DNA from: Desulfobulbaceae bacterium | Lineage (GTDB): Bacteria > Desulfobacterota > Desulfobulbia > Desulfobulbales > Desulfocapsaceae | Direction of reading: 5' to 3' | DNA: 7,470 bases | Assembly (NCBI GenBank): GCA_030599175.1 | Contig: JAUVON010000128.1 | Span: 1-7,470, forward strand | Shown here: positions 1 through 6,436 of the stretch, one piece after another | Position numbering within the stretch: the stretch's first letter is position 1 | How the letters are laid out: each line of letters starts with the position of its first letter | The notes under the pieces: model-generated | The model's database searches: none | The model's input: only the letters and a program-made list of their open reading frames with translations | Told to the model about the DNA's origin: nothing | Translations under genes and position numbers: made by a program

Positions 1-105
1 GGTATTGCCAAACGTCCTCGCAAGCTGTGGATTGTTGTGTCAACACCCCTCCGAATCCGTGTCCTTCCGAATAGCACAGGGCTTTCTTATAAAGGAGTGA
101 TATGA
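1..105 (+). other. Possible 3' end of an upstream gene, or short leader of the operon
   Basis: Frame 1 is open from the first base and ends in a TGA at 103-105, which would overlap the ATG of the protease gene (102-104) as ATGA, the same junction style used later in this operon. The predicted tail contains KRPRKLWIVV and ends SYKGVI; I do not recognise it. Frame 2 is also open, to a TGA at 98-100, so an open frame over 100 bases is weak evidence and the two cannot both be right. The alternative is a non-coding leader. I see no good -35/-10 pair here. A small palindrome (TGTTG-TGT-CAACA, 33-45) is the only other structure. Confidence 0.25.
92..99 (+). promoter_or_regulatory. Strong ribosome binding site for the Lon-related protease gene
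   Basis: AAGGAGTG lies just before the ATG at 102, with four bases between the AAGGAG core and the start codon. It is nearly the full complement of the 16S rRNA tail and is the best Shine-Dalgarno sequence in the window. It fixes the start of the protease at 102 and suggests efficient translation of this first gene. Confidence 0.75.
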
Positions 106-2498
106 GTATTCGCTTATTGGGTTCCCATGAGGCATACCACTACTGTAATCCTGAGAATTTTACCTTCGAAACAACTGCTGAAATCGATGGAGTAACACGG
201 TTTATCGGCCAGGAACGTGCCCTGGAGGCAGTGGGGTTTGGTATAGGTATTCGTCATCAGGGGTTTAATCTCTTTGTTCTTGGACCTGAAGGTTCAGGAA
301 GACACTCGGTAGTACAATCATTTATCGATGAAAAGGCTGTCTCGGAACCGACGCCCAATGATTGGTGCTATGTCCAGAATTTCAAGATCAGCCATCGTCC
401 GATTGCCCTTGAATTTGATCCGGGCACGGGGCCCATTTTTCAGCAGGAGATACATGATCTGATAGATATGCTCAAAACTACTATCCCTGCAGTGATAGAG
501 GGAGAGGATTATCAGGCGCGGAATCACGCGATAAAGGAGGATCTTCAAAAGAATATAGATGCCATATACCATGATGTGGAAGACAGGGCCAAAGAGGAGG
601 GAGTAGCCGTCCTCAAGACTGAACAGGGAATACTGTTTACTGCCAGGGATAAGGAGGGAGTCCCGATGAACAGTGAGGCCTTTCAGGCTCAGCCAAAGAA
701 AGAACGAAAACGGGTTGAACGTCTGGTTGAAAAATATCAGGGAGAATTAACACAGGGCATTCACCAGGTCAGTATACTGAAGCGTGAGGCTGAAGAACAG
801 GGGCGGAAACTCAAAAAAGAGACAGCATGCCGGACAGTATTTCATCTGATTAATAAATTGCATATAAAGTATAAGGCGAATGAGGCCGTGGTTTCCTATT
901 TGAAAGACCTGGAGGAGGAGATCACGGAAAATGTCGATGATTTCCTTCAAACCAACGAGCCTGGTGAGCGAAATCCCTTTGTTGGTATGTTTGCTCCCTC
1001 CACAACCTTTCACCAGTATGAAGTCAACGTCCTGCTCAGTAATGAAAAACAGGGTGCACCGGTAGTCTATGAAGATCTTCCCACCTATCAAAATCTCCAT
1101 GGCAGGATAGAGCATCGCGCGAGTATGGGTGTTCTGAGCACCCATTTTACCCTGATTCAAAAGGGATCACTGCATAAGGCAAATGGCGGCTATCTGATTA
1201 TTGATGCAGGGAGATTGTTGAGACAGCCTTTTGCCTATGAAGGATTGAAAAGAACGTTGAGATCGGAGAAGATCAGGATAGAGTCTGTGGAAAAGCTTTT
1301 GGGGCTTATTTCAACAGTTAGTTTGAAACCGGAACCGATCCCCCTGCAGACTAAGGTGGTGCTGATCGGTGATCCTGTCCTCTACTATCTCCTCAGTGCC
1401 TATGATCCTGAATTTCAAACCCTCTTCAAAGTTCAGGCGGATTTTGAACATACAATAGTGCGGAACGAGGAGAATCAACACCTTTACGCCTCTCTTCTCG
1501 CCAACCTTACCAGCAGCAAAGGACTGCTTCCTCTAAGTCGTCAGGCAGTAGCAAAGGTTATTGAGCAGGCAGCCCGGGAGGCCGGGGATCGGGACAAGCT
1601 ATCTCTTCATCTGAGCGGTTTTGTGGATCTCCTTCAAGAGGCCGACTATCTGGCTCGAAAAGGAAAAAAGGAATGTATTGGTGGTGAGGTGATTGACGAC
1701 GCAATCACGGCAGTAAAAAGGAGGAGTGACCGGGTAAAAGACAGGATACAGGAGAGTCTTCATGAAGGCATCCGCAGCATAGAGACCTCCGGCAGCAGGG
1801 TGGGCCAGGTTAACGGGCTTTCTGTAATGGCGCTGGGCAAGAGTATGTTCGGTCTTCCCACCAGAATTACAGCTCAGACACGACCTGGAGACAGCAAACT
1901 TGTCGATATTGAACGGGAAGTAAAGCTTGGTGGTGCCTTGCATTCAAAGGGAGTTTTAATCCTGGGGGCTTATCTCAGCTCCTGTTATGCCCGCACTATC
2001 CCACTGAATCTTCGTGCCAGCCTGGTCTTTGAACAATCCTACGGTGGTGTTGACGGAGACAGTGCCTCCTGTGCAGAGCTCTGTGCTCTGCTCTCTTCAC
2101 TGGCGGAAGTTCCCATTAAACAAAATATAGCTATAACCGGTTCCATCAGTCAATTTGGCGAAGTACAGGCCATCGGCGGGGTAAATGAAAAAATTGAAGG
2201 TTTCTTTGATATTTGCCGTCATCGTGGTCTCAGCGGGGATCAGGGAGTGATCATTCCTGCTGTCAACAAAAGACACCTGATGCTGAAGAAATCGGTGCTG
2301 GAGGCGGTTGATGCAAAGCAATTTCACCTCTATGGTATTGATACGGTAGATGATGCCCTCGAACTGCTGACCGGAATGAAGGCAGGAAAAAGAGGGGATG
2401 ACGATGTTTTTGAAAAAGACTCCTTCAATGGACTGGTTGAGAGCAGGTTGTACAGCTTTGCCAGAAATCTTCAGAAATTTAAGCAGAAAAAGAAATGA
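102..2498 (+). CDS. Lon-related ATP-dependent protease (COG1067 type, AAA_32 + Lon_C), cytoplasmic
   Basis: A 798-residue protein, a normal length for the Lon-related putative ATP-dependent proteases, which degrade proteins in the cytoplasm with an AAA+ motor and a Ser-Lys peptidase on one chain. There is no signal peptide or membrane segment. In order: a short N-terminal part; a P-loop region at about 55-72 (GPEGSGRHS, 61-69); a charged, probably coiled-coil insertion at about 135-285; the Walker B strand GGYLIIDAG (362-370); a sensor-like strand VVLIGDP (419-425); a helical lid at about 475-555 with AREAGDRDKLS (491-501); and the Lon C-terminal peptidase domain at about 565-760. The catalytic dyad is visible: Ser654 in DGDSAS (651-656) and Lys697 in IGGVNEK (691-697). 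Oddities: the P-loop lysine position holds Arg67 followed by His68, and Walker B Asp368 is followed by Ala rather than Glu. Peptidase activity looks intact; the rate or need of ATP hydrolysis is uncertain. It differs from classical LonA, which has an N-terminal substrate domain and an unbroken AAA module. Its TGA overlaps the mrpE ATG. Confidence 0.9.
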   Translation: MSIRLLGSHEAYHYCNPENFTFETTAEIDGVTRFIGQERALEAVGFGIGIRHQGFNLFVLGPEGSGRHSVVQSFIDEKAVSEPTPNDWCYVQNFKISHRPIALEFDPGTGPIFQQEIHDLIDMLKTTIPAVIEGEDYQARNHAIKEDLQKNIDAIYHDVEDRAKEEGVAVLKTEQGILFTARDKEGVPMNSEAFQAQPKKERKRVERLVEKYQGELTQGIHQVSILKREAEEQGRKLKKETACRTVFHLINKLHIKYKANEAVVSYLKDLEEEITENVDDFLQTNEPGERNPFVGMFAPSTTFHQYEVNVLLSNEKQGAPVVYEDLPTYQNLHGRIEHRASMGVLSTHFTLIQKGSLHKANGGYLIIDAGRLLRQPFAYEGLKRTLRSEKIRIESVEKLLGLISTVSLKPEPIPLQTKVVLIGDPVLYYLLSAYDPEFQTLFKVQADFEHTIVRNEENQHLYASLLANLTSSKGLLPLSRQAVAKVIEQAAREAGDRDKLSLHLSGFVDLLQEADYLARKGKKECIGGEVIDDAITAVKRRSDRVKDRIQESLHEGIRSIETSGSRVGQVNGLSVMALGKSMFGLPTRITAQTRPGDSKLVDIEREVKLGGALHSKGVLILGAYLSSCYARTIPLNLRASLVFEQSYGGVDGDSASCAELCALLSSLAEVPIKQNIAITGSISQFGEVQAIGGVNEKIEGFFDICRHRGLSGDQGVIIPAVNKRHLMLKKSVLEAVDAKQFHLYGIDTVDDALELLTGMKAGKRGDDDVFEKDSFNGLVESRLYSFARNLQKFKQKKK

Positions 2499-2992
2499 TT
2501 AACTTCAATCGGCGCTTCTTTCTTCGTATCCTTTTCTTTTCTTCAGTCTGGTTTATCCTGACCGGAGTTGACACCACAAGCTGGATGGTCGGTGTACCGG
2601 CTGTGCTGATCGCCTCAGGTCTGAGTCTTACTCTGGCTCCCCCTTCTCAGTACCGCATAAGTCTGGTTGGTGTCTGCTGTTTTATGCCCTTTTTTCTACG
2701 TCAATCGTTCCATGGGGGCATTGATGTTATGCGACGCGCCCTCTCTTCCCGTCAACTTCTCGATCCGGGACTGGTCTCTTACACTACTTTTCTGCCGGAG
2801 GGGTCGGCCAGGATTTTTTTTGCAAATACCATCAGCCTGCTCCCCGGTACCCTGAGCGCCGAGTTGCATGGAAACAGCGTGACTATTCATACCCTTGACA
2901 GAGGGTTGCCTATTTGGGCCAATATCCAGGGACTGGAATACCATGTTGCCGCCCTGATGCGCATTTCACCGGTAAAAAGGAAAAACTTATGA
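2495..2992 (+). CDS. mrpE: Na+/H+ antiporter subunit E (MrpE/MnhE/MbhA family)
   Basis: A 165-residue small membrane subunit of Mrp-type cation/proton antiporters and related Mbh complexes. The N-terminus carries basic residues followed by hydrophobic helices at about 8-24 and 30-48, with another at about 55-70. The family signature follows: FFLRQSFHGGIDVMRRAL (66-83), then the soluble part with ARIFFANTISLLPGTL (105-120) and SVTIHTLD (128-135), the conserved NTISLLPGTL stretch being diagnostic. Length is typical. The ATG at 2495 overlaps the protease stop as ATGA; the upstream bases (AGAAAAAGAA) hold only a poor Shine-Dalgarno sequence, so translation probably depends on ribosomes finishing the protease. 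The exact role of MrpE in ion transport is not well settled; it is thought to help assembly and activity of the complex. Confidence 0.92.
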   Translation: MINFNRRFFLRILFFSSVWFILTGVDTTSWMVGVPAVLIASGLSLTLAPPSQYRISLVGVCCFMPFFLRQSFHGGIDVMRRALSSRQLLDPGLVSYTTFLPEGSARIFFANTISLLPGTLSAELHGNSVTIHTLDRGLPIWANIQGLEYHVAALMRISPVKRKNL

Positions 2993-3276
2993 GCTGGATG
3001 CATACTCTTTTTGCTTTGATTTTACTCCCCGCCATTATCGTTGGTTTGTTTCGTATTTTGAGGGGTCCAACCGCTGCTGACCGAATGGTGACGGCACAGT
3101 TGTTCGGCACCTGTGGAGTAGCTATCCTGCTGCTGCTGAGTACAGGAATGGGCAACCCCGTGTTGCTCGACATCGCCCTGGTCTTTGCCCTTTTGGCAGC
3201 ACTGACCACCATGACCTTTATTCGTCGCACCTGGCATGGTTCCGGTAAAAAAAAACATGGATATTCTATACCATAG
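2989..3276 (+). CDS. mrpF: Na+/H+ antiporter subunit F (MrpF/MnhF/MbhB family)
   Basis: A 95-residue protein with three predicted membrane helices (about 5-22, 34-52 and 58-77), as expected for MrpF. The conserved loop RGPTAADR (25-32) and the acidic residue Asp61 in LLDIALVFALLA (59-70) match the family. I place the start at 2989, where the ATG overlaps the mrpE stop as ATGA and AAGGA lies at 2977-2981; the frame is open further upstream to 2914, but that would add a non-homologous hydrophilic tail lying inside mrpE. The C-terminus (KKKHGYSIP) is encoded over a run of nine A residues at 3247-3255. The gene overlaps the likely mrpG start by 20 bases. Confidence 0.92.
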   Translation: MSWMHTLFALILLPAIIVGLFRILRGPTAADRMVTAQLFGTCGVAILLLLSTGMGNPVLLDIALVFALLAALTTMTFIRRTWHGSGKKKHGYSIP

Positions 3277-3559
3277 CGGCACTCTCCTCATCCTCCTCGG
3301 CTTGCCATTTTTTCTGTCAGGTACCGTGGGGCTGATTCGCTTTCCAGACATCTATACCCGGCTGCATGCTTTGACTAAAGCAGATAATGTTGGCTTAGGC
3401 TTTGTTGTCAGCGGCCTGGCTCTCCAATCCGGCAGTTGGGCTGTAACGGCAAAGCTTTTACTTATCTGGCTGCTGGTGCTGATCGCCAGTTCTGCCTCCT
3501 GCCATCTTATAGCCCGAAGCGCCATGCAGAAAAATATTCAACCATGGACACGACAATGA
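3257..3559 (+). CDS. mrpG: Na+/H+ antiporter subunit G (MrpG/MnhG/MbhC family)
   Basis: A 100-residue small membrane subunit. Helix 1 is at about 7-26, the family signature GLIRFPDIYTRLHALTKADN (25-44) follows, and two further helices lie at about 46-58 and 64-85. The signature is close to the consensus as I know it (RFPD.YTRLHA.TKA), so the call is firm. The frame is open to an ATG at 3236, but starting at 3257 gives the usual short N-terminus before helix 1 and a smaller overlap with mrpF (20 bases instead of 41). No Shine-Dalgarno sequence precedes either start; the bases before 3257 are an A9 tract, so translation may be coupled to mrpF or helped by the A-rich leader. The stop overlaps the next start as ATGA. 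Confidence 0.9.
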   Translation: MDILYHSGTLLILLGLPFFLSGTVGLIRFPDIYTRLHALTKADNVGLGFVVSGLALQSGSWAVTAKLLLIWLLVLIASSASCHLIARSAMQKNIQPWTRQ

Positions 3560-3843
3560 GCTATTTCATTTTCACCATCTTTGACATCGTGCTGGTATTG
3601 TCAATGGTGTGGATTGCCTGGCATCTGTTGGGTACCGAAGATATCTTTAAGGCTGTTGTACTGTTTATTTCCTTTGGGCTGTTGATGGCTTTAGCCTGGG
3701 TCAGAATGCGGGCACCTGATGTGGCGTTGGCCGAAGCGGCTCTTGGCGCCGGGTTGACAGGACCGCTTTTTCTCTCCGCCCTCAGACGGATGAACCGAAC
3801 CCGCAAAGGCGAACGAAGGCTTGACAGCGATGAGACCAGGTAA
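3556..3843 (+). CDS. MbhD-like subunit (DUF4040), equivalent to part of the MrpA C-terminus
   Basis: A 95-residue protein with three predicted helices (about 4-23, 30-48 and 55-76). The signature APDVALAEAALGAG (53-66), with Glu60 inside a membrane helix, is that of the MbhD/DUF4040 family, which in classical Mrp systems is part of the long C-terminal extension of MrpA and in archaeal Mbh complexes is a separate protein. Here it is separate. I chose the ATG at 3556 because it forms an ATGA overlap with the mrpG stop; the in-frame ATG at 3544 would add four residues and cannot be excluded, as neither has a clear Shine-Dalgarno sequence. The C-terminal tail (RRMNRTRKGERR...) is basic and should be cytoplasmic. 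Databases may label such proteins as hydrogenase subunit or antiporter subunit B-like. Confidence 0.87.
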   Translation: MSYFIFTIFDIVLVLSMVWIAWHLLGTEDIFKAVVLFISFGLLMALAWVRMRAPDVALAEAALGAGLTGPLFLSALRRMNRTRKGERRLDSDETR

Positions 3844-3849
3844 AAGTTC

Positions 3850-4587
3850 ATGAGCAGAACCGGCAAAGATCATAAGCAGCTCGATGGTTTTCAACGCATG
3901 CTCCTGCTGCTTGTTATCTGCATGGTTATGCTGCTTGGTTATATTATCTGGTCTACTCCCGGAAACAAGCCCGTACTTACAGACGCTGTTGCTCAAATGC
4001 AGGAACAGAGTGGAGTTGAAAGTCCGGTGACAGCGGTACTACTGAATTTTCGCGGCTATGACACCCTGCTGGAGGTCATGGTGCTGCTGCTTGCGGTAAT
4101 TGGCACCTGGTCTTTGACAGAGGCTTTTTTTCCTGAACAGGTATCAGAGATAAGCCCGGTGCAGATGGGGGTCGTTCGTTTGCTTGCTCCTGTAATGTGT
4201 CTGGTTGCTGCCTACCTTGTATGGCAGGGCAGTCACCTGGCGGGAGGGGCTTTTCAGGGCGGCGCAATTTTCGGCGCAGCGGGGGTTCTGATGCTGGTAA
4301 CCGAATTGCCGGGGCTGCGAACTATCCCGGTTCCGCCGCTCCGTCTGGGTCTGGTGCTTGGACCACTGCTTTTTACAGGGATAGCTCTTTTTTGCCTTTT
4401 TATTACCGGTGATCTGCTTGGCTACCCCGAAGGAGCCGGCGGCTGGCTGATTCTGCTTATCGAGACAGGTTGTGCCGTTTCCATCGGTCTTACCCTGGCA
4501 TCGCTCTTTGCCGGTGGCCGCCCTGACAACGAATTCCAGGGAAAAAACAGCCCGGTCAGCCGAACCGTCAGTGGAGATAGATCATGA
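3850..4587 (+). CDS. mrpB: Fused MbhE-like + MrpB/MnhB antiporter subunit
   Basis: A 245-residue membrane protein, longer than a typical MrpB (about 140), because it joins two modules. Residues about 15-95 hold a helix at 16-34, a short soluble stretch, and VLLNFRGYDTLLE (63-75) leading into a second helix at 76-92: this resembles the MbhE domain, the last piece of the MrpA C-terminus (consensus DFRGFDTLGE, from memory). Residues about 105-222 are the MnhB domain with four helices and the loop GSHLAGGAFQGG (127-138). The usual MrpB loop is GH..PGGGFQGG; here the His position is Ser128, the Pro is Ala131 and the third Gly is Ala134, so the motif is drifted. A hydrophilic tail follows from 223. 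The gene begins six bases after the MbhD-like stop; only AGG at 3838-3840 serves as a Shine-Dalgarno sequence. Its stop overlaps mrpC as ATGA. The symbol reflects the C-terminal domain only. Confidence 0.85.
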   Translation: MSRTGKDHKQLDGFQRMLLLLVICMVMLLGYIIWSTPGNKPVLTDAVAQMQEQSGVESPVTAVLLNFRGYDTLLEVMVLLLAVIGTWSLTEAFFPEQVSEISPVQMGVVRLLAPVMCLVAAYLVWQGSHLAGGAFQGGAIFGAAGVLMLVTELPGLRTIPVPPLRLGLVLGPLLFTGIALFCLFITGDLLGYPEGAGGWLILLIETGCAVSIGLTLASLFAGGRPDNEFQGKNSPVSRTVSGDRS

Positions 4588-4919
4588 TCACCACCCTCAT
4601 TTACAGCCTGACCGGGCTGATACTCTTTGGCATGGGATTCTTTACCTTGATTATTCACTCTCATCCGCTGCGGAAGATCCTGGCAGTCAATGTCATGTCC
4701 ACCGGGGTTTTTCTGATACTTGTTGCCACCGCTTACATCCCTCTGGGTGAGGGCGAAATCGACCCTGTACCCCATGCCATGGTATTGACCGGTATTGTGG
4801 TTTCGGTAAGTGTTACTGCCCTTGCCCTGATCCTGGCCTGCCGAATACAGGAAACATCGAACTCTTCATTGCCGGGGAAGAGGCAACAGGGAGAGGTTCC
4901 AGAGGAATCAATCCGGTGA
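4584..4919 (+). CDS. mrpC: Na+/H+ antiporter subunit C (MrpC/MnhC/MbhG, NuoK-like)
   Basis: A 111-residue protein homologous to the complex I subunit NuoK. Three helices are visible (about 4-24, 30-51 and 65-86). The stretch NVMSTGVFLILVA (36-48) and the motif DPVPHAMVLTGIVVSVS (60-76) match the MrpC form (DP.PQALVLTAIVI) rather than true NuoK, with His64 where Gln is common. The C-terminal 25 residues are hydrophilic and rich in Glu, Lys and Arg, so they probably face the cytoplasm. TGGAGA at about 4572-4577 is a fair Shine-Dalgarno sequence, and the ATG overlaps the preceding stop as ATGA. In Mrp complexes MrpC sits between the MrpA/B side and MrpD and helps link them. Confidence 0.92.
   Translation: MITTLIYSLTGLILFGMGFFTLIIHSHPLRKILAVNVMSTGVFLILVATAYIPLGEGEIDPVPHAMVLTGIVVSVSVTALALILACRIQETSNSSLPGKRQQGEVPEESIR
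4901..4906 (+). promoter_or_regulatory. Ribosome binding site that supports a GTG start at 4916
   Basis: AGAGGA lies inside the end of mrpC, nine bases before the GTG at 4916. There is no ATG near this point in the frame of the downstream gene that keeps helix 1, and the GTG overlaps the mrpC stop as GTGA, so this site and the overlap together set the start. Confidence 0.6.
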
Positions 4920-6436
4920 CTGTTTTTCAATTCAGTTCTCCGGCATGGATGGTCTGTCCTGTCATTTTACCCGTGATAGCTGGTCTCCTCTGTTTCCTGT
5001 TCAGCCATAGAACCTTTGCCATCGCCCTGGCTGCTGTTCTGACTAACTTCATCGTCGTCTGTCTTCTGACCGGCCAACTCCTTGTTCTGGGCCCCATGCG
5101 TTGTTATATGGGCGGTTGGCAGCCGCCCCTTGGCATCACCCTGCGAATCGATGGTCCTGCCCTGCTTATGCTGTTGATGACTGCAGTCACGGGTCTTGCC
5201 ATTACCCTGTATGCCAGGGGATATTTCTCCTACCGTATCTCTGACTCGAGGCGTGCCGGCCGCCACCAGCGGCAGCAACGATATTTCTGGCCTCTCTGGA
5301 TGTTGCTGCTGGCTGGTTTAAATGGCTTGTTTCTTTCAAACGATGTTTTTAATGTCTATGTAACCCTGGAGCTTATTGGGATCTCCGCCGCATCCCTGGC
5401 AGCTCTTTCCGGGAAACCCGCCTCCCTGCTTGCATCATTTCGCTATCTGCTTGTCAGTTTGCTGGGATCACTGACCTACTTGCTTGGGATTGTGTTTCTT
5501 TACAGGTCAAGTGGAGTGCTGGACCTGGATTTATTACAAAATCTAGCCGCCAATGGGTCGGGTATACGTACCGCCCTGGCTCTGATGAGTGTCGGGCTGT
5601 TACTGAAAACCGCTTTGTTTCCCCTTCATTTCTGGCTGCCTCCAGCCCATGCCAATGCCCTTGCTCCGGTAAGTGCCATCCTTTCCGCCCTGGTGGTAAA
5701 AGGATCATTTTACATGTTATTCAGGTTCTGGTTTGAAACATTTCAATCCACTATTACACTGCCTGCACTAAATTTTATGGGAACTCTGGGTGCAGTTGCA
5801 GTTCTCTGGGGTGGAGTACAAGCCATACGCCAGCACAGGTTGAAGTTGATGGTGGCCTATTCCACCGTGTCTCAACTTGGCTATCTGTTCATAGCTTTTC
5901 CCCTGGCCAGGGTTGATGGAGGGATACCTGTATGGAGCATCATCATCTTTATGGCTCTGGCACATGCCTGTGCAAAATCGGCTATGTTTATGGCAGCAGG
6001 AACTGTCTTTCTACACCTTGGCCATGATCGAATCAAAGACTTAAGCGGGGTCAGAGCCAGCCTGCCGATCACGGTTTTCGCCTATGGCATTGCCGGGGTC
6101 AGTCTTATGGGGCTGCCGCCCTCGGGCGGGTTTGTCGGTAAATGGCTGCTACTCACCTCGTCGCTGGGTTCTTCGCAGTGGTGGTGGGCGCTGGTAGTAA
6201 TCACCGGCAGTTTGCTGGCATCGATCTATGTGTTTCGGGTTATGTCCCGCCTCTTTGTTATTCCTGAAGGATTTCCATTAAAAAAATCTGAGTCCCACTT
6301 TCGGCTGCTGGAATGGCCGGCCTTGGCTCTTGCCCTAATCTCCCTTTTTCTAGGCCTGGCCGCATCCTGGCCCCTGTACATTCTTGTCCATGGCACTACC
6401 ACACTTGCACAGGTCTTTGCTGGAGGACTGCCATGA
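4916..6436 (+). CDS. mrpD: Proton-translocating antiporter subunit D (MrpD/MbhH, NuoN/NuoM-like)
   Basis: A complete 506-residue polytopic membrane protein, about 14 helices, of the family shared by Mrp antiporters and the L/M/N subunits of complex I. The charged residues of the ion path are present: Glu152 in YVTLELIG (148-155, helix 5), Lys231 in LLLKTALFPLHFWLP (228-242, helix 7), Lys262 in VVKGSFY (260-266, helix 8), Lys354 in HACAKSAM (350-357) and Lys409 in PPSGGFVGKW (401-410, helix 12). The AHANALAPVSA stretch (244-254) is the hallmark of the family. A basic loop at about 111-122 (SRRAGRHQRQQR) lies between helices. Translation starts at a GTG overlapping the mrpC stop, and the TGA overlaps the following ATG. 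Length is typical for MrpD (about 490-500). It could equally be called MbhH-like; the neighbours exclude a true complex I operon. Confidence 0.92.
   Translation: MTVFQFSSPAWMVCPVILPVIAGLLCFLFSHRTFAIALAAVLTNFIVVCLLTGQLLVLGPMRCYMGGWQPPLGITLRIDGPALLMLLMTAVTGLAITLYARGYFSYRISDSRRAGRHQRQQRYFWPLWMLLLAGLNGLFLSNDVFNVYVTLELIGISAASLAALSGKPASLLASFRYLLVSLLGSLTYLLGIVFLYRSSGVLDLDLLQNLAANGSGIRTALALMSVGLLLKTALFPLHFWLPPAHANALAPVSAILSALVVKGSFYMLFRFWFETFQSTITLPALNFMGTLGAVAVLWGGVQAIRQHRLKLMVAYSTVSQLGYLFIAFPLARVDGGIPVWSIIIFMALAHACAKSAMFMAAGTVFLHLGHDRIKDLSGVRASLPITVFAYGIAGVSLMGLPPSGGFVGKWLLLTSSLGSSQWWWALVVITGSLLASIYVFRVMSRLFVIPEGFPLKKSESHFRLLEWPALALALISLFLGLAASWPLYILVHGTTTLAQVFAGGLP
6422..6427 (+). promoter_or_regulatory. 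Ribosome binding site of the second antiporter-type gene
   Basis: GGAGGA lies within the last codons of the mrpD-like gene, five bases before the ATG at 6433. It is a strong Shine-Dalgarno sequence, and with the ATGA overlap it fixes the start of the last gene. Confidence 0.65.

Noticed and set aside
33..45. Palindrome TGTTG-TGT-CAACA as an operator
   Set aside because: Five-base arms can arise by chance, there is no second copy and no promoter near it to regulate.
88..93. TATAAA resembling a -10 promoter box
   Set aside because: It abuts and overlaps the Shine-Dalgarno sequence of the protease gene, too close to the start codon, and no -35 element lies at the proper distance.
747..1160. 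Open frame of 137 codons on the - strand inside the protease gene
   Set aside because: It lies fully within a well-supported gene on the other strand, shows no recognisable domain and has no context of its own; a shadow of the coding frame.
2914..2988. Longer N-terminus for mrpF starting at 2914
   Set aside because: It would add a 25-residue hydrophilic segment within mrpE that does not fit MrpF; the ATGA overlap and AAGGA support 2989.
3436..3555. Longer N-terminus for the MbhD-like gene starting at 3436
   Set aside because: The extra 40 residues lie in the last third of mrpG and do not look like a membrane protein; the ATG at 3556 overlaps the mrpG stop.
4422..4775. Open frame of 117 codons on the - strand across mrpB and mrpC
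   Set aside because: It crosses two recognised genes, has a low-complexity hydrophilic product and no family resemblance.
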